A DNA stretch of 64,000 bases from Photobacterium galatheae. Its GTDB lineage: Bacteria > Pseudomonadota > Gammaproteobacteria > Enterobacterales > Vibrionaceae. A model generated the notes under the pieces. The model did not search any database and was not told where the DNA came from. It worked only from the letters and a program-made list of their open reading frames with translations. Location: positions 62,001 to 126,000 of the forward strand of contig NZ_JMIB01000004.1 in the NCBI RefSeq assembly GCF_000695255.1, read 5' to 3'. This document shows positions 28,187-38,717 of the stretch, in pieces. Position 1 is the first letter of the stretch. Every line of letters starts with the position of its first letter. The translations under genes were made by a program, and so were the position numbers.

Positions 28187-28975
28187 ATGCATCCAGCACT
28201 ATGGGTCAGTAAAACCGGTCTTGACGCGCAGCAAACCAATATCTCGACCATTTCGAATAACCTGGCGAACGCCTCAACGATCGGTTTCAAAAAGAGCCGT
28301 GCGGTTTTTGAAGATCTGTTTTACCAGAATATTAACCAGCCTGGCGGTCAGTCCAGCCAGGACACAACATTGCCATCCGGTCTGATGCTTGGTGCGGGTG
28401 CCAAGGTGGTTGCAACGCAGAAGGTGCACACCCAGGGCAACACCCAGACGACCAACAACGCGATGGATATGATGATCGAAGGGGATGGCTTCTTCCAGAT
28501 CTTGCTGCCGGACGGCAATATCGGTTATACCCGAAACGGCCAGTTTACGGTGAACCAGGAAGGTCAGATGGTGACCTCTGGTGGCGGTTATCTGCTGCAG
28601 CCTGAAATTGTCGTCCCTGAAGATGCTGTGGCAATCACGGTCGGGACTGATGGTGAAGTATCGGCCCGAATCCGGAACCAGCAGGAAAATGTGGTGCTGG
28701 GTCAGCTGACCACGGTGGATTTCATCAACCCGGGTGGTCTGGAGCCGATTGGTCAGAACCTGTTTTTGCCAACGGGTGCCAGTGGTGATCCGCAGGAAGG
28801 CGTGCCAGGACTGGATGGCTTCGGTCAGATTCGTCAGTCGATGCTGGAAACCTCTAACGTGAATGTCACCGAAGAACTGGTCAACATGATTGAAGCCCAG
28901 CGTGTGTACGAAATGAACTCGAAAGTGATTTCGACTGTCGACCAGATGCTGAGCTACGTGAACCAGCAGCTTTAA
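28187..28975 (+). CDS. flgG: FlgG, distal rod protein
   Basis: 262-residue distal rod subunit, the usual length, beginning [18 protein letters not shown] with the motif [17 protein letters not shown] and the central [13 protein letters not shown]. The C-terminus carries [19 protein letters not shown]. It forms the part of the rod inside the LP ring. It is the second gene of flgFGHIJ. Confidence 0.98.
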   Translation: MHPALWVSKTGLDAQQTNISTISNNLANASTIGFKKSRAVFEDLFYQNINQPGGQSSQDTTLPSGLMLGAGAKVVATQKVHTQGNTQTTNNAMDMMIEGDGFFQILLPDGNIGYTRNGQFTVNQEGQMVTSGGGYLLQPEIVVPEDAVAITVGTDGEVSARIRNQQENVVLGQLTTVDFINPGGLEPIGQNLFLPTGASGDPQEGVPGLDGFGQIRQSMLETSNVNVTEELVNMIEAQRVYEMNSKVISTVDQMLSYVNQQL

Positions 28976-28991
28976 TCAAGGGGCAAGGGCA

Positions 28992-29765
28992 ATGAAAAGG
29001 AACTGGCTGTTCACCGCGCTGATACTGACACTGACTGGCTGTGTGCAGATGCCTGATCGGCAGAATGAGCTGGCACAGGCGACCACCAATGTTGATGCTG
29101 TGGAAGGGAAGCAGGAGTCACCGAAGGGCGATCTGATTGATTTGGTTCGTCGTCGCGAAGACCCGCAGGCGGGTGATCCGGCCTGGACCGGTGTTCGCCC
29201 TCAGGAAAAGCCGGCTCACTATGCGACGGCAACCGGTTCTCTGTTCAGTCAGGCCCTGGCCCAGGATATGTACGATGATACCCGCCCGCGTGGCATCGGT
29301 GATATTGTGACCGTGTTGCTGGCGGAGAAAAATAAAGCCAATAAAAGTGCCAGTACCGATGTCGGCAAATCGACGGATCTGAGTATGGATCCACTGACAT
29401 TGGGTGGCCAGGCGCTGTCAATTGGTGATCGCGACATCTCCTACAGTGTGAGTAACGAGAACAAATTCACCGGTAATACTTCTGCTGATCAAAGTAACAG
29501 TATTCAGGGTTACATTTCGGTGGAAGTTGTGGATGTGCTGGCAAATGGCAACCTGCTGGTCCGTGGCGAAAAGTGGCTGACCCTGAATACCGGCGATGAA
29601 TATATTCGCGTGAGTGGCACGATTCGCCCGGATGATATCTCGCAGGAAAACACCATTGAATCAACCCGGATTGCCAATGCCCGAATTCAGTATTCAGGCA
29701 CGGGTGACCGACAGGATGTACAGGAGCAAGGCTGGCTGGCCCGCTTCTTTAACGTCAGCCTGTAA
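28992..29765 (+). CDS. flgH: FlgH, L-ring lipoprotein
   Basis: Outer membrane L-ring subunit. The 257-residue precursor has a lipobox LTGC (Cys about residue 16) and the conserved body [37 protein letters not shown] (two adjoining stretches), [10 protein letters not shown] and [18 protein letters not shown] lies ahead of the ATG. The length is a little above enteric FlgH because of an N-terminal polar extension (about residues 20-70). Confidence 0.97.
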   Translation: MKRNWLFTALILTLTGCVQMPDRQNELAQATTNVDAVEGKQESPKGDLIDLVRRREDPQAGDPAWTGVRPQEKPAHYATATGSLFSQALAQDMYDDTRPRGIGDIVTVLLAEKNKANKSASTDVGKSTDLSMDPLTLGGQALSIGDRDISYSVSNENKFTGNTSADQSNSIQGYISVEVVDVLANGNLLVRGEKWLTLNTGDEYIRVSGTIRPDDISQENTIESTRIANARIQYSGTGDRQDVQEQGWLARFFNVSL

Positions 29766-29780
29766 ATTGCTTTTTGACCG

Positions 29781-30905
29781 ATGAACCGCTACCCGACGAT
29801 GAGAACAATGACCGTGACCAGAACAATGCTATGGGCAGGACTCGCCCTGTTAATGGCTTTCCCTTTGCAGGCAGCCCGAATTAAGGATGTTTCTGAAGTC
29901 GCCGGGGTACGGAGTAACCAGTTGTCAGGCTATGGTCTGGTGGTAGGTCTGCCGGGAACCGGCGAAAGCACGCCGTTTACCGATCAGAGCTTTAATGCCA
30001 TGCTGCAAAACTTCGGCATTCAGTTGCCGGCTGGCACTAAGCCGAAGACGAAAAACGTGGCTGCTGTGGCCGTGAGCGCAATTTTGCCGCCCTTTACCAA
30101 ACAGGGTCAGCATATCGATATTACGGTGTCTTCCATTGGCTCGGCGAAAAGCCTGCGTGGCGGCACGCTGTTGCAAACCTTCCTGCGGGGTCTGGACGGC
30201 AAAATTTATGCGGTGGCTCAGGGCAGCCTGGTCGTCGGCGGTTTCAGTGCTGAAGGTCTGGATGGCTCCAAGCTGGTGGGGAATAACCCGACAGTGGGCC
30301 GGATTGCGAATGGCGCGATTGTCGAACAGGAAGTGCCGAACCCGTTCAGTCGTGGCGATCATCTGACGTTTAACCTGTTTGAATCTGATTTCACCACAGC
30401 TCAGCGTATGGCGGATGCCATCAACCAGTTTTTAGGCCCGGACATGGCTGCACCAGTGGATGCCACCTCAGTGCGTGTCCGTGCACCGCGTGATGTCAGC
30501 CAGCGTGTGGCTTTTCTCTCAACCATTGAGAATCTTGAATTTAACCCGGCAGATGGCTCGGCAAAAATTATTGTGAATTCACGAACCGGAACCATTGTGG
30601 TCGGTCAGCATGTGAAACTCAAACCGGCCGCGATTACACACGGCGGGATGACGGTCTCGATTGAAGAAAACCCGACGGTCAGTCAGCCCAACCCGTTTTC
30701 CGGTGGAGAGACGGTTGTTGTACCCGATTCACAAATTCAGGTCACCGAAGAAGATTCTCGTATGTTTAAGTTCAATCCGGGGATTACGCTGGATGAGCTG
30801 GTTCGTGCGGTGAATCAGGTCGGGGCTGCCCCTTCTGACTTGATGGCCATACTTCAGGCGCTGAAACAGGCTGGAGCCATCGAAGGGCAACTGATCATTA
30901 TTTAA
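29781..30905 (+). CDS. flgI: FlgI, P-ring protein
   Basis: Periplasmic P-ring subunit. The 374-residue precursor has a signal peptide (hydrophobic [17 protein letters not shown], cleavage near residue 31) followed by [16 protein letters not shown] and [13 protein letters not shown], which are family hallmarks. It ends with the alternating [17 protein letters not shown]. The exact start is open: ATGs occur at codons 1, 7 and 10, and none has a strong ribosome binding site. Confidence 0.97.
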   Translation: MNRYPTMRTMTVTRTMLWAGLALLMAFPLQAARIKDVSEVAGVRSNQLSGYGLVVGLPGTGESTPFTDQSFNAMLQNFGIQLPAGTKPKTKNVAAVAVSAILPPFTKQGQHIDITVSSIGSAKSLRGGTLLQTFLRGLDGKIYAVAQGSLVVGGFSAEGLDGSKLVGNNPTVGRIANGAIVEQEVPNPFSRGDHLTFNLFESDFTTAQRMADAINQFLGPDMAAPVDATSVRVRAPRDVSQRVAFLSTIENLEFNPADGSAKIIVNSRTGTIVVGQHVKLKPAAITHGGMTVSIEENPTVSQPNPFSGGETVVVPDSQIQVTEEDSRMFKFNPGITLDELVRAVNQVGAAPSDLMAILQALKQAGAIEGQLIII

Positions 30906-30985
30906 TTCATGTTGCGTGCGGTCATACTGGGCTACACGCGAACACAGACCTCAACACAGACCAAAGACGACACAGATTACTGACG

Positions 30986-31990
30986 ATGAAATCGACGGAT
31001 CCTGGCTTTATCAACGACCTTGCGAATCTTGACCGCCTGCGGGCAGGCATTAAGGGCAAAGGCGACAAGGAAAACCTGAGGGCAGCAGCAGAGCAGTTCG
31101 AAGCCCTGTTTACCCAAATGCTGTTTAAGTCGATGCGTCAGGCAAATGAAGTGTTTGAGTCTGATCTGATGAGCAGTTCGAACACCAAATTTTTTGAAGA
31201 AATGCGCGATCAGCAGATGTCCAGTGAGCTGAGTGCCCGAGGTTCGCTGGGGCTGGCTGATTTGATTGTTGAACAACTGGCCGCACTGGATAAGCCACCG
31301 GCAACACCGGAAGCGCAGGCCAAAGCCGAGGAAGAAAAAGCGGCGAACTTTGAGGCACTGCAAAAGTCTCGTCAGGTTTCAGCAAATGATGTGCTGGCGA
31401 AAGTGTTTGCACAGCAAGAGACTGAGCAGCCTTCCAAAGACAAAGCGACCCTTGCTGCTTCAGCTACAGCAGCGACTGAAAACAGCGTGGTTCTTCCACC
31501 GCTGCGTCAGCCAAAAGATAAACCTTTTGCTTCACCGCAGGATTTCGTTTCTCGCATGCGTCCGTTTGCTGAAAAAGCTGCAGGTCTGCTGGGCACAGAT
31601 CCGGCCGTCCTGATTGCACAGGCGGCACTGGAAACCGGCTGGGGTAAAAAGGTGGTTCGCAATGCGGCCGGAGACAGTAACAACCTGTTCAATATTAAAG
31701 CGGATCAGCGCTGGGCCGGGAACAAAGTTGCCACCCAGACGCTGGAATATCATGACGGCATTCCGGTTCAGGAGCGTGCCGCTTTCCGTTCTTACAACAG
31801 TTACGAAGACAGCTTTAACGACTACGTTCGTTTCCTGAACGACAACCCGCGTTATGCCGATGCACTGGCTTCACCGGAAGACCCGCGCCGCTTTATCCGT
31901 AATCTGCATAAAGCGGGTTACGCCACGGATCCGAAATACGCCGACAAGATCATCAATGTGATGGATACGGTTCGGAAACTGATGAAATAA
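30986..31990 (+). CDS. flgJ: FlgJ, rod-cap and peptidoglycan hydrolase
   Basis: Two-domain protein. The N-terminal rod-binding domain (about 1-100, EQFEALFTQMLFKSMR) scaffolds the rod. A variable Ala/Glu-rich linker (about 105-180) joins it to a C-terminal glucosaminidase domain with the catalytic glutamate near residue 216 in QAALETGWGKK, which opens the cell wall for the rod. 334 residues is the normal dual-domain size. It ends the flgFGHIJ operon before a terminator. Confidence 0.97.
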   Translation: MKSTDPGFINDLANLDRLRAGIKGKGDKENLRAAAEQFEALFTQMLFKSMRQANEVFESDLMSSSNTKFFEEMRDQQMSSELSARGSLGLADLIVEQLAALDKPPATPEAQAKAEEEKAANFEALQKSRQVSANDVLAKVFAQQETEQPSKDKATLAASATAATENSVVLPPLRQPKDKPFASPQDFVSRMRPFAEKAAGLLGTDPAVLIAQAALETGWGKKVVRNAAGDSNNLFNIKADQRWAGNKVATQTLEYHDGIPVQERAAFRSYNSYEDSFNDYVRFLNDNPRYADALASPEDPRRFIRNLHKAGYATDPKYADKIINVMDTVRKLMK

Positions 31991-31993
31991 CAG

Positions 31994-32030
31994 GATTGCC
32001 GCTGCGTTCCGGCAGCGGCAATCTTTATCC
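31994..32030 (+). terminator. Intrinsic terminator of flgFGHIJ
   Basis: Twelve-base perfect stem GATTGCCGCTGC/GCAGCGGCAATC with a six-base loop, then a T-containing tail. The T-run is short. Confidence 0.8.
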
Positions 32031-32038
32031 TGCTTCTT

Positions 32039-32446
32039 TTATCCTGCTTCAGCGAACCCATGCGTGATTTGTGGTTTTTTCAGCTGTTCAAGCGGGACTT
32101 CCTCAAACTTGTCTGTTGTGATTCTTCGCATGATGCATCCCGGCCCCGGAAGATTGGTGATACTGAAATCAGGCACTTCATACGGATTGGCAAAGAGCAG
32201 GGTTTGAGCACAGTCCATCATGAGTGGATTCCCTGAATCATCCAGTGTTTCAAACCTGCCTGTGTTGATGTATCGGTGGCCATCCGGTCCCAGCATCACT
32301 TTGGTTTCCGGATCCTGATAGAGCAGGAAGGTATCAACAAAGAGTGGATTGCCATCCGGATCATAGGCATTGGGCAAATCTTCAGCCTGGGTCAGAGCTG
32401 ACAGGAGCGCCAGCGTTATCGTGATGGTCAGTTTCATTTTCAGCAT
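32039..32446 (-). CDS. Secreted protein of unknown function inside the flagellar cluster
   Basis: A 135-residue product with a signal peptide (hydrophobic 4-19, cleavage likely TQA before ED) and a mature part that repeats one motif: DPDGNPLFVD at 29-38 and DDSGNPLMMD at 69-78, exactly 40 residues apart, with a GPDGHRY between them. Two cysteines (79 and 104) could pair. It lies on the opposite strand between flgJ and flgK, which are normally adjacent. I do not recognise the family. A minus-strand TTGACG-N17-AAATAT (32480-32508) is a plausible sigma-70 promoter, so it need not be flagellar-controlled. Confidence 0.68.
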   Translation of the reverse strand: MLKMKLTITITLALLSALTQAEDLPNAYDPDGNPLFVDTFLLYQDPETKVMLGPDGHRYINTGRFETLDDSGNPLMMDCAQTLLFANPYEVPDFSITNLPGPGCIMRRITTDKFEEVPLEQLKKPQITHGFAEAG

Positions 32447-32479
32447 GATTTATTTTCGCCATTAAATGCGCACGGGTTC

Positions 32480-32508
32480 ATATTTGTTCAAGCGATGTCA
32501 TCCGTCAA
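32480..32508 (-). promoter_or_regulatory. Candidate sigma-70 promoter of the secreted protein gene
   Basis: On the minus strand TTGACG and AAATAT are 17 bases apart, 34 bases before the ATG at 32446. Confidence 0.45.
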
Positions 32509-32596
32509 ATCTTTGTGTTCAGGATTTTTCCGGCAATGATTTGCCTTGAGCGAACCGGAATGAATCAAACCCCTTTAAAAACAATGTTCTGAATGT

Positions 32597-32611
32597 TGGA
32601 ACGATTTTTGC
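32597..32611 (+). promoter_or_regulatory. Sigma-54 promoter of flgKL
   Basis: TGGAAC-N5-TTGC with ten bases between GG and GC, 48 bases before the flgK ATG. Confidence 0.82.
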
Positions 32612-32658
32612 AGAATATCTGCCAGTGAAGTAACTCCCTGAGGTTTTCTGGAGGCGCA

Positions 32659-34542
32659 ATGGCGTTCGACTTGCTCAGTTTGGGCTCTCAAGGTGTGTTA
32701 ACAGCGCAACGGCAGCTGAATACCACCAGCCATAACATCAATAACGTCAACACGGAAGGTTATAGCCGCCAGTCTGTGGTGCAGGAGACGAACGATCCGT
32801 TCTGGTCTGCCGGCAATAACTACGGGACGGGCGTGCATGCGGCAGAAGTTCGCCGCGGTTATGATCAGTTTGCCACCAACGAGCTGAACCTCACCACCAC
32901 CAACCACAGTTATGCGACTGAGCGTGACGGCCAACTGGAACGGCTGGATAAGCTGCTCGCCAATAGTGCCAGTCAGGTGCCGCAGGACATGAACCAGTGG
33001 TATGACGCGGTGAAAGCCATGGCAGACAGCCCGAGCGATCTCGGTGCCCGGAAAGTCGTGCTGGAAAAGGCGAAGATGGTTGCGGCGGGCCTCAATGATA
33101 CCCATCGGGTACTGGCTGAGCAGAAAGATGTCACCAACGACGTGCTGGCAAAGACGCTGAACCGGGTGAATGACATCGGTCGTGAGCTGGTAGAAATTCA
33201 TGAGGCGTTGCTGAAAACCCCGAATGGCGGTGCAGATAATGATCTGATGGACAAACATCAGACGCTGATCAATGAACTGTCGACCTATACCAAGGTCACG
33301 GTGACCCGCAAAAATACTGAAACTTTTAATGTCCTGATCGGTACCGGTCATACGCTGGTCTCTGGCACCCATGCCAGTGAGCTGAAAATGATCGATGGTG
33401 ATCCGGATCCGCAACAGACCCGACTGGCGGTCGTGGCGGGTAAATCGCTCAAGGCTATCAGTTCCGATGATATTGGCGGCAAACTGGCGTCCTTGTTTGA
33501 ATACCGCGACAAAACCTTGCCGCAGGTGATGGATGAGCTGGGCAAAATGGCCGTTGGCTTTACCGATTCTGTGAACCAGTTACAGTCGCAAGGGCTGGAT
33601 CTGAACGGACGTGTGGGTGAGGTCATGTTTACCGACGTGAACGCGCCGGAAGTGGCGGCTTCACGTGCCTTGATCCCGCGAGGTTCCAGTGCTCAGGTCA
33701 GTGTTTACATTGAGGATCTGAGCAAGCTGAAAGGCGGTGAGTATGAGTTGGGCTTTAACGGCAGTCAGCATACGCTCAAGCTGCCGGATGGCTCAACGCA
33801 GACGGTGATCCCCAGTGGTATCCCCCCAAGTTTCAGTGTGGATGGCGTGCGGATAGAAATTGCCGCTCCGATTGCCAACGGTGACAAGATACTGCTGCGC
33901 CCGACCCGCAATGCTGGCCGGGATGTTCAGGCAGTCATGACAGACCCGGCAAAAATTGCCGCCCAGAGTTACAACAGCTCAGCGACACAAACCCAGGGTA
34001 AGGCCGCCTTTGCAATCACTTCCGCAGGACCGCTGCGTGAGTTCCAGGTCGCGGTTTCTCCGGATGCCTCGCAGTTTGCCGTGCTCGACATGCAGGGCAA
34101 TGTGCTGCAGCCGCCACTGCCATATCCACCGAATGGCCCGGTGGCTGTCGGGGGCACCAGCTTTACCCTGAGTCATGGTGCTATCGGAGGTGATGTGTTT
34201 GCGGTGAACCTCAATGCGGCAACCGGTGATAACGGCAACCTGATCAAAATGCAGGATCTTCAGAATATGAAGGTCATGAATCAGGGCCGTTCCAGTGTGA
34301 TTGATGTCTACGAAGGGCTGAATACCGAGATGGGTGTCCAGCGCGCTTCGGCGGCACGGCTGAAAGAAGTCGGACGGCAGGAAAAAGAAGCGGCGCAAAG
34401 CCGTGTCGCTGAGATTTCCGGCGTGAACCTGGATGAAGAGGCCGCGAACATGATGAAGTTCCAGCAAGCTTATATGGCGTCGTCGCGCATTATGACGGTG
34501 GCCAATGAAACCTTTAATACATTGCTGAATGCCGCGCGATAA
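32659..34542 (+). CDS. flgK: FlgK, hook-filament junction protein 1
   Basis: HAP1 joins hook to filament. The 627-residue product begins AFDLLSLGSQGVLTAQRQL with the axial motif SHNINNVNTEGYSRQSV, and ends with the conserved GVNLDEEAANMMKFQQAYMA. It is longer than enteric FlgK, the surplus lying in the central domains, as is usual in Vibrionaceae. CTGGAGG precedes the ATG. It is cotranscribed with flgL (14-base gap). Confidence 0.97.
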   Translation: MAFDLLSLGSQGVLTAQRQLNTTSHNINNVNTEGYSRQSVVQETNDPFWSAGNNYGTGVHAAEVRRGYDQFATNELNLTTTNHSYATERDGQLERLDKLLANSASQVPQDMNQWYDAVKAMADSPSDLGARKVVLEKAKMVAAGLNDTHRVLAEQKDVTNDVLAKTLNRVNDIGRELVEIHEALLKTPNGGADNDLMDKHQTLINELSTYTKVTVTRKNTETFNVLIGTGHTLVSGTHASELKMIDGDPDPQQTRLAVVAGKSLKAISSDDIGGKLASLFEYRDKTLPQVMDELGKMAVGFTDSVNQLQSQGLDLNGRVGEVMFTDVNAPEVAASRALIPRGSSAQVSVYIEDLSKLKGGEYELGFNGSQHTLKLPDGSTQTVIPSGIPPSFSVDGVRIEIAAPIANGDKILLRPTRNAGRDVQAVMTDPAKIAAQSYNSSATQTQGKAAFAITSAGPLREFQVAVSPDASQFAVLDMQGNVLQPPLPYPPNGPVAVGGTSFTLSHGAIGGDVFAVNLNAATGDNGNLIKMQDLQNMKVMNQGRSSVIDVYEGLNTEMGVQRASAARLKEVGRQEKEAAQSRVAEISGVNLDEEAANMMKFQQAYMASSRIMTVANETFNTLLNAAR

Positions 34543-34556
34543 GGAGTTAAAACCGT

Positions 34557-35747
34557 ATGATTAGCCGAATTGCCAGCTTTCATAACTATCAGTCCGTGGC
34601 GAACGATATGACCCGCCAGCAGGTGAAAGTGGCGCACAATCAGGAACAACTGGCGTCCGGGAAGCAGTTGCTGACCGCCGGTGATGATCCGGTTGCCTCG
34701 ATTTATGTACAGAATTTTTCTCAGCAGAATACGGAAATTGATCAGTCACTGCGTTCCATTACGCTGGCACGCAATCGCCTGAACAGCGAAGAAGTGGCGA
34801 TCTCCGATGCAGAAACGCTGCTGGACGATGCCAAGCGTAAGGCGATGTCTATGGTGAACGGTTCGTTGTCAGATGACGATCGGATTGCACACATGCAGGA
34901 TCTGCGCGGTCTGTTCGACTCGTTCATGCATTTGGTGAACACGCAGGATGAATCCGGTAATTTCGTGTTTGCCGGTAACCAATATGACAAGCAGCCCTTC
35001 TTCCGGGACGGTAACGGTACTGTCAGTTACGTCGGTGACAGCTATCAACGGATGTCCAAGGTGTCATCCAATGTTGAAGTTCCGGTAAATGACCCGGGCG
35101 ATAAGCTGTTTATGGAAATTGATAACCCGTACGGCGATTACCAGCCGGACTATGCACTGCAGTCCGGATCGTTGTTACTGCTGTCTCATGCACGGAATGA
35201 CAACCATAGCGACAATGCCAGCTATACCATTGATTTTACCCAGACCGGCACCGGTGCGGTGTACGATCTGTATCAGGATGGGCTGCTGGTCGACAGCCAG
35301 CCGTTTGATCCGAAACGTGGGATTGAATGGGGCACGCTGTCGGTTCAGCTGGAAGGTGAAGTGACGGATGGTGATCAGATTACCCTGAAGCCGCAGGAAA
35401 AGTTCAACCTGTTTGACTCGTTTAAACGCGGAATTGAAGTCTCTGCATTTGCCCCCTCAGATGCGTCGGCGACGGCAGAATTGCATCAGGTCGCAGAAGA
35501 GTTTTCTCAGGCGTTCAAGCATATCAACCGGGCACGTTCAGAAGTGGGAACCCGTCTGCAGACACTGGATCGTCAGGAAGACATGCATCAGGACTTTAAA
35601 GTCGTGATCAATAAAGCCCGCGGCACCATGGAAGATCTGGATTACGGCAAAGCCGTGATCGAGCTGAATGAAAACATGCTGGCACTGCAGGCGTCACAAC
35701 AGGCCTTTGCGAAAGCGAAAGATCTGACATTGTTTAACTATATCTGA
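34557..35747 (+). CDS. flgL: FlgL, hook-filament junction protein 3
   Basis: HAP3 forms the second junction ring. The 396-residue product begins MISRIASFHNYQSVANDMTR with LASGKQLLTAGDDPVAS soon after, and ends with the flagellin-like MLALQASQQAFAKAKDLTLF. AAGGAG precedes the ATG. It is the last gene of the flgKL operon and is followed by 320 bases before the first flagellin. Confidence 0.96.
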   Translation: MISRIASFHNYQSVANDMTRQQVKVAHNQEQLASGKQLLTAGDDPVASIYVQNFSQQNTEIDQSLRSITLARNRLNSEEVAISDAETLLDDAKRKAMSMVNGSLSDDDRIAHMQDLRGLFDSFMHLVNTQDESGNFVFAGNQYDKQPFFRDGNGTVSYVGDSYQRMSKVSSNVEVPVNDPGDKLFMEIDNPYGDYQPDYALQSGSLLLLSHARNDNHSDNASYTIDFTQTGTGAVYDLYQDGLLVDSQPFDPKRGIEWGTLSVQLEGEVTDGDQITLKPQEKFNLFDSFKRGIEVSAFAPSDASATAELHQVAEEFSQAFKHINRARSEVGTRLQTLDRQEDMHQDFKVVINKARGTMEDLDYGKAVIELNENMLALQASQQAFAKAKDLTLFNYI

Positions 35748-36067
35748 TCCGGAAAGGATCCGATCCGGCCTCGGGTTGCCATCAAACAAGGGGCGGGGAA
35801 CTGAAAAAGCATTTGCCGGGCGGCAATCCTTGTTTGCCACGGTTTCAGTAAGAAAGGCATCGCTTTGCCGCTCTAGTCAGAAATCGGAAGAAAGTACGAC
35901 TAAGTTTCTGAAAATAAATGGTTTAAAAATTGGCACAATAATTGCTTTATTAATATTGTGATTTATATGAACAACATTTTTACTAACGCTGGTCCCGCTT
36001 CACTCTCTGATGGGTTGACGTTGCGGGTAGCTGTTTCGCTAACAGCGAAAAGTCAAAGGAGAGCAAA
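35748..36067 (+). other. Intergenic region between flgL and the first flagellin
   Basis: No gene is supported. It contains a weak hairpin TTGCC-GGGC-GGCAA (35813-35826), a possible flgL transcript end, and the sigma-54 promoter of the flagellin. The leader between the promoter and the ATG is about 110 bases long. Confidence 0.6.
35931..35945 (+). promoter_or_regulatory. Sigma-54 promoter of the first flagellin gene
   Basis: TGGCAC-N5-TTGC, a consensus match with ten bases between GG and GC, about 120 bases before the ATG. Confidence 0.9.
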
Positions 36068-37216
36068 ATGGGTGTAACAGTAAACACCAACGTGTCTGCC
36101 ATGACTGCGCAGCGCTACCTCAACAAAGCATCTGAGGGCCTGAGTCAATCAATGGAGCGTCTGTCTACGGGCAGTCGTATTAACAGTGCGAAAGATGATG
36201 CTGCAGGTCTGCAGATCTCGAATCGTCTGATTGCGCAGACCCGTGGTCTGAACGTTGCGATGCGAAATGCCAACGATGGTATCTCAATCGCACAGACCGC
36301 AGAAGGCGCGATGCAGGAATCTACCAGTATCCTGCAACGCATGCGTGACCTGTCTCTGCAATCCGCGAACGGCGCGAACTCTGACAGCGACCGTGTTGCG
36401 ATTCAGGAAGAGATCACAGCACTGCAGGATGAGCTGAACCGTATCGCAGAAACGACCTCTTTCGGTGGTCGTAAACTGCTCAACGGCACCTTCGGTGAAG
36501 CCGCCTTCCAGGTGGGTGCGGATGCCGGTGAGGCCATTGTTGTGGGTCTGGACAGTGTGCGTGCTGATGAGCCGCAAATGGGTGGCAGCCTGCTGGTGTC
36601 AACCAACGCGATTAAACCAGATGCGACACTGTCTGCTGATACGAGCATTGAACTGAGTGTAACGGCAAAAGACGGTACGGTTACGCCAGTGACCATCGGT
36701 CTGATTGGCGGTGACGATGTGGAAGAGATCGCGACTCGTATCAATGGTCAGAACAGCCTGGTCAATGCATCTGTGACTGAGAAAGGCGAGCTGCAGCTGG
36801 TTTCCAGCGATGGTACAGTTGGCGTGACCAATGGTGCGATCAGCATGCTGAACACAGACGGCACGATCACCGCGGGTGACATCGCAGGTACTGCGACTGA
36901 TATCACAGTGTCTCAGATCAACGTGTCTACAGCGGGTGGCGCACAGCGTGCGGTACCACTGATTGATTCCGCGTTGCAGTACATTGACAGTATGCGCGCA
37001 GATTTGGGTGCGAAACAGAACCGTCTGTCACACACCATTAACAACCTGGCCAATACCTCTGAAAACGTGTCTGCGTCGAACAGTCGTATCCGTGATACCG
37101 ACTTCGCGAAAGAAACGACAGATATGACGAAGAATCAGATCCTGCAACAGGCGAGTACTTCAATTCTGGCTCAGGCCAAGCAGATTCCTCAGTCTGCACT
37201 GAACCTGCTTCAATAA
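36068..37216 (+). CDS. flaA: Flagellin, sigma-54-type (FlaA-like core flagellin)
   Basis: Filament subunit of 382 residues. The conserved D0/D1 ends are [18 protein letters not shown] at the start and [20 protein letters not shown] with [12 protein letters not shown] near the end. The central part contains a flagellin IN-type insert (about 190-260). Position after flgL and a consensus sigma-54 promoter match FlaA of V. cholerae, the one flagellin essential for a filament there. AAAGGAGAG precedes the ATG, and a terminator follows. Confidence 0.93.
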   Translation: MGVTVNTNVSAMTAQRYLNKASEGLSQSMERLSTGSRINSAKDDAAGLQISNRLIAQTRGLNVAMRNANDGISIAQTAEGAMQESTSILQRMRDLSLQSANGANSDSDRVAIQEEITALQDELNRIAETTSFGGRKLLNGTFGEAAFQVGADAGEAIVVGLDSVRADEPQMGGSLLVSTNAIKPDATLSADTSIELSVTAKDGTVTPVTIGLIGGDDVEEIATRINGQNSLVNASVTEKGELQLVSSDGTVGVTNGAISMLNTDGTITAGDIAGTATDITVSQINVSTAGGAQRAVPLIDSALQYIDSMRADLGAKQNRLSHTINNLANTSENVSASNSRIRDTDFAKETTDMTKNQILQQASTSILAQAKQIPQSALNLLQ

Positions 37217-37236
37217 ACAAAGTTTCACTGCGGTTG

Positions 37237-37271
37237 AAACGGCAAAGTGGCAACGCTTTGCCGTTTTTTTT
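37237..37271 (+). terminator. Intrinsic terminator of the first flagellin gene
   Basis: AAACGGCAAAG/CTTTGCCGTTT stem with an eight-base loop and a long T-run. Confidence 0.92.
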
Positions 37272-37319
37272 TGCCTGGTTGATCGCAATTTTTTGTCATT
37301 AAAAATATCAAAAATTCAG

Positions 37320-37346
37320 TAAAGTTTTTTCTCCTGCCGCCGATAA
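37320..37346 (+). promoter_or_regulatory. Perfect sigma-28 (FliA) promoter of the second flagellin gene
   Basis: TAAA, exactly 15 bases, then GCCGATAA: full consensus. It lies 208 bases before the flagellin ATG. Confidence 0.93.
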
Positions 37347-37554
37347 CCTTTATAGAACAAGAAAGTGCATTGCTTCGGAACATCAGTCGAATTTATCTTG
37401 TGTTCAGAATCACACTTTTTTGCCCAGTAAAAAATTTCAAAAAAAACCTAAAGCTTTCTTCACCCATGCCGTTAAAGGTGATGTACGAAGAATAACTCGG
37501 ACTTGCCGGCTGAGCTGGTCAAGCCACTAAGAAACACAAGTAAGGAGAATTACT

Positions 37555-38706
37555 ATGGCAGTTACAGTCAATACTAACGTTTCTGCAATGACCGCTCAGC
37601 GTTACCTGAACAAAGCTAGCGATAACACAGCAGCTTCTATGGAGCGCCTGTCGACCGGTTCACGCATCAACAGTGCAAAAGATGACGCAGCAGGTCTGCA
37701 AATCTCTAACCGTCTGATGACTCAGAGCCGTGGCCTGGATGTTGCAGTACGTAACGCCAACGACGGTATCTCAATGTCACAGACCGCTGAAGGTGCGATG
37801 CAGGAAACCACGAGCATCCTGCAACGTATGCGTGACCTGTCTCTGCAATCAGCAAACGGTTCGAACTCTGATGGCGACCGTAAAGCGATTCAGGAAGAAG
37901 TCACTGCACTGAACGACGAACTGAACCGTATCGCTGAAACCACGTCTTTCGGTGGCCAGAAGCTGCTGAACGGTACTTTCGGTACACGTGCGTTCCAAGT
38001 GGGTGCTGACTCAGGTGAAGCTGTACAGATTACGCTGAAAAACATGCGTTCTGACGGTGCTGACATGGGTGGTAGCCTGCTGGTTTCTACCAACGGTGTT
38101 GCTGACAAGAACTCTACTCTGGATGCAGACACAACCATCGAACTGAGTGTGACTGATGCAGACGGCGTTGCGACTGCTGTAAGCATTGACCTGGTTGGCG
38201 GCGATGACATCGAAGAAATCGCAACTCGTATCAACGGTCAAAACGATCAAATCAACGCTTCTGTGACTGAGAAAGGCGAACTGCAACTGTTCTCTTCTAA
38301 CGGTACAGTTGGTGTGACCACAGGCACAATTGCAATGACTGATACTTCAGGCAACGCTGTTGATGCATCGCTTGCTGGTACTGCTGCGAATGTGACTGTT
38401 TCTCAGCTGGATGTGAGCACCATTGGTGGCGCACAGCAAGCCGTTTCTATCCTGGATGGTGCGATGCAGTTTGTTGACTCTCACCGTGCAGAGCTGGGTG
38501 CGAAACAAAACCGTATGGATCACACCATCAGCAACCTGAACAACATCAACGAAAACGTGACTTCTTCAAACAGCCGTATCCGTGATACTGACTTTGCGAA
38601 AGAAACCACGAACCTGACGAAGAACCAAATCCTGCAGCAAGCGTCTACTTCTATCCTGGCGCAAGCTAAGCAGGCGCCTCAAGCGGCACTGAGCCTGCTG
38701 GGCTAA
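37555..38706 (+). CDS. Flagellin, sigma-28-type
   Basis: Second filament subunit, 383 residues, close to the first along its length, with ends [18 protein letters not shown] and [19 protein letters not shown]. It differs mostly in the central surface domain (about 165-300). It uses codons typical of highly expressed genes (AAC, CGT, GGT, TCT) more strongly than the first copy. TAAGGAG precedes the ATG. The perfect FliA promoter makes it a late gene. A terminator follows, but flaG lies only 65 bases on. Confidence 0.93.
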   Translation: MAVTVNTNVSAMTAQRYLNKASDNTAASMERLSTGSRINSAKDDAAGLQISNRLMTQSRGLDVAVRNANDGISMSQTAEGAMQETTSILQRMRDLSLQSANGSNSDGDRKAIQEEVTALNDELNRIAETTSFGGQKLLNGTFGTRAFQVGADSGEAVQITLKNMRSDGADMGGSLLVSTNGVADKNSTLDADTTIELSVTDADGVATAVSIDLVGGDDIEEIATRINGQNDQINASVTEKGELQLFSSNGTVGVTTGTIAMTDTSGNAVDASLAGTAANVTVSQLDVSTIGGAQQAVSILDGAMQFVDSHRAELGAKQNRMDHTISNLNNINENVTSSNSRIRDTDFAKETTNLTKNQILQQASTSILAQAKQAPQAALSLLG

Positions 38707-38717
38707 TCCGTTCAATG

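Larger units (their letters stand above)
37217..37554 (+). other. Intergenic region between the two flagellin genes
   Basis: No gene is supported. It holds the terminator of the first flagellin (37237-37271), an AT-rich stretch, and a perfect sigma-28 promoter (37320-37346). That promoter leaves a leader of about 200 bases ahead of the second flagellin, unusually long. Confidence 0.65.
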
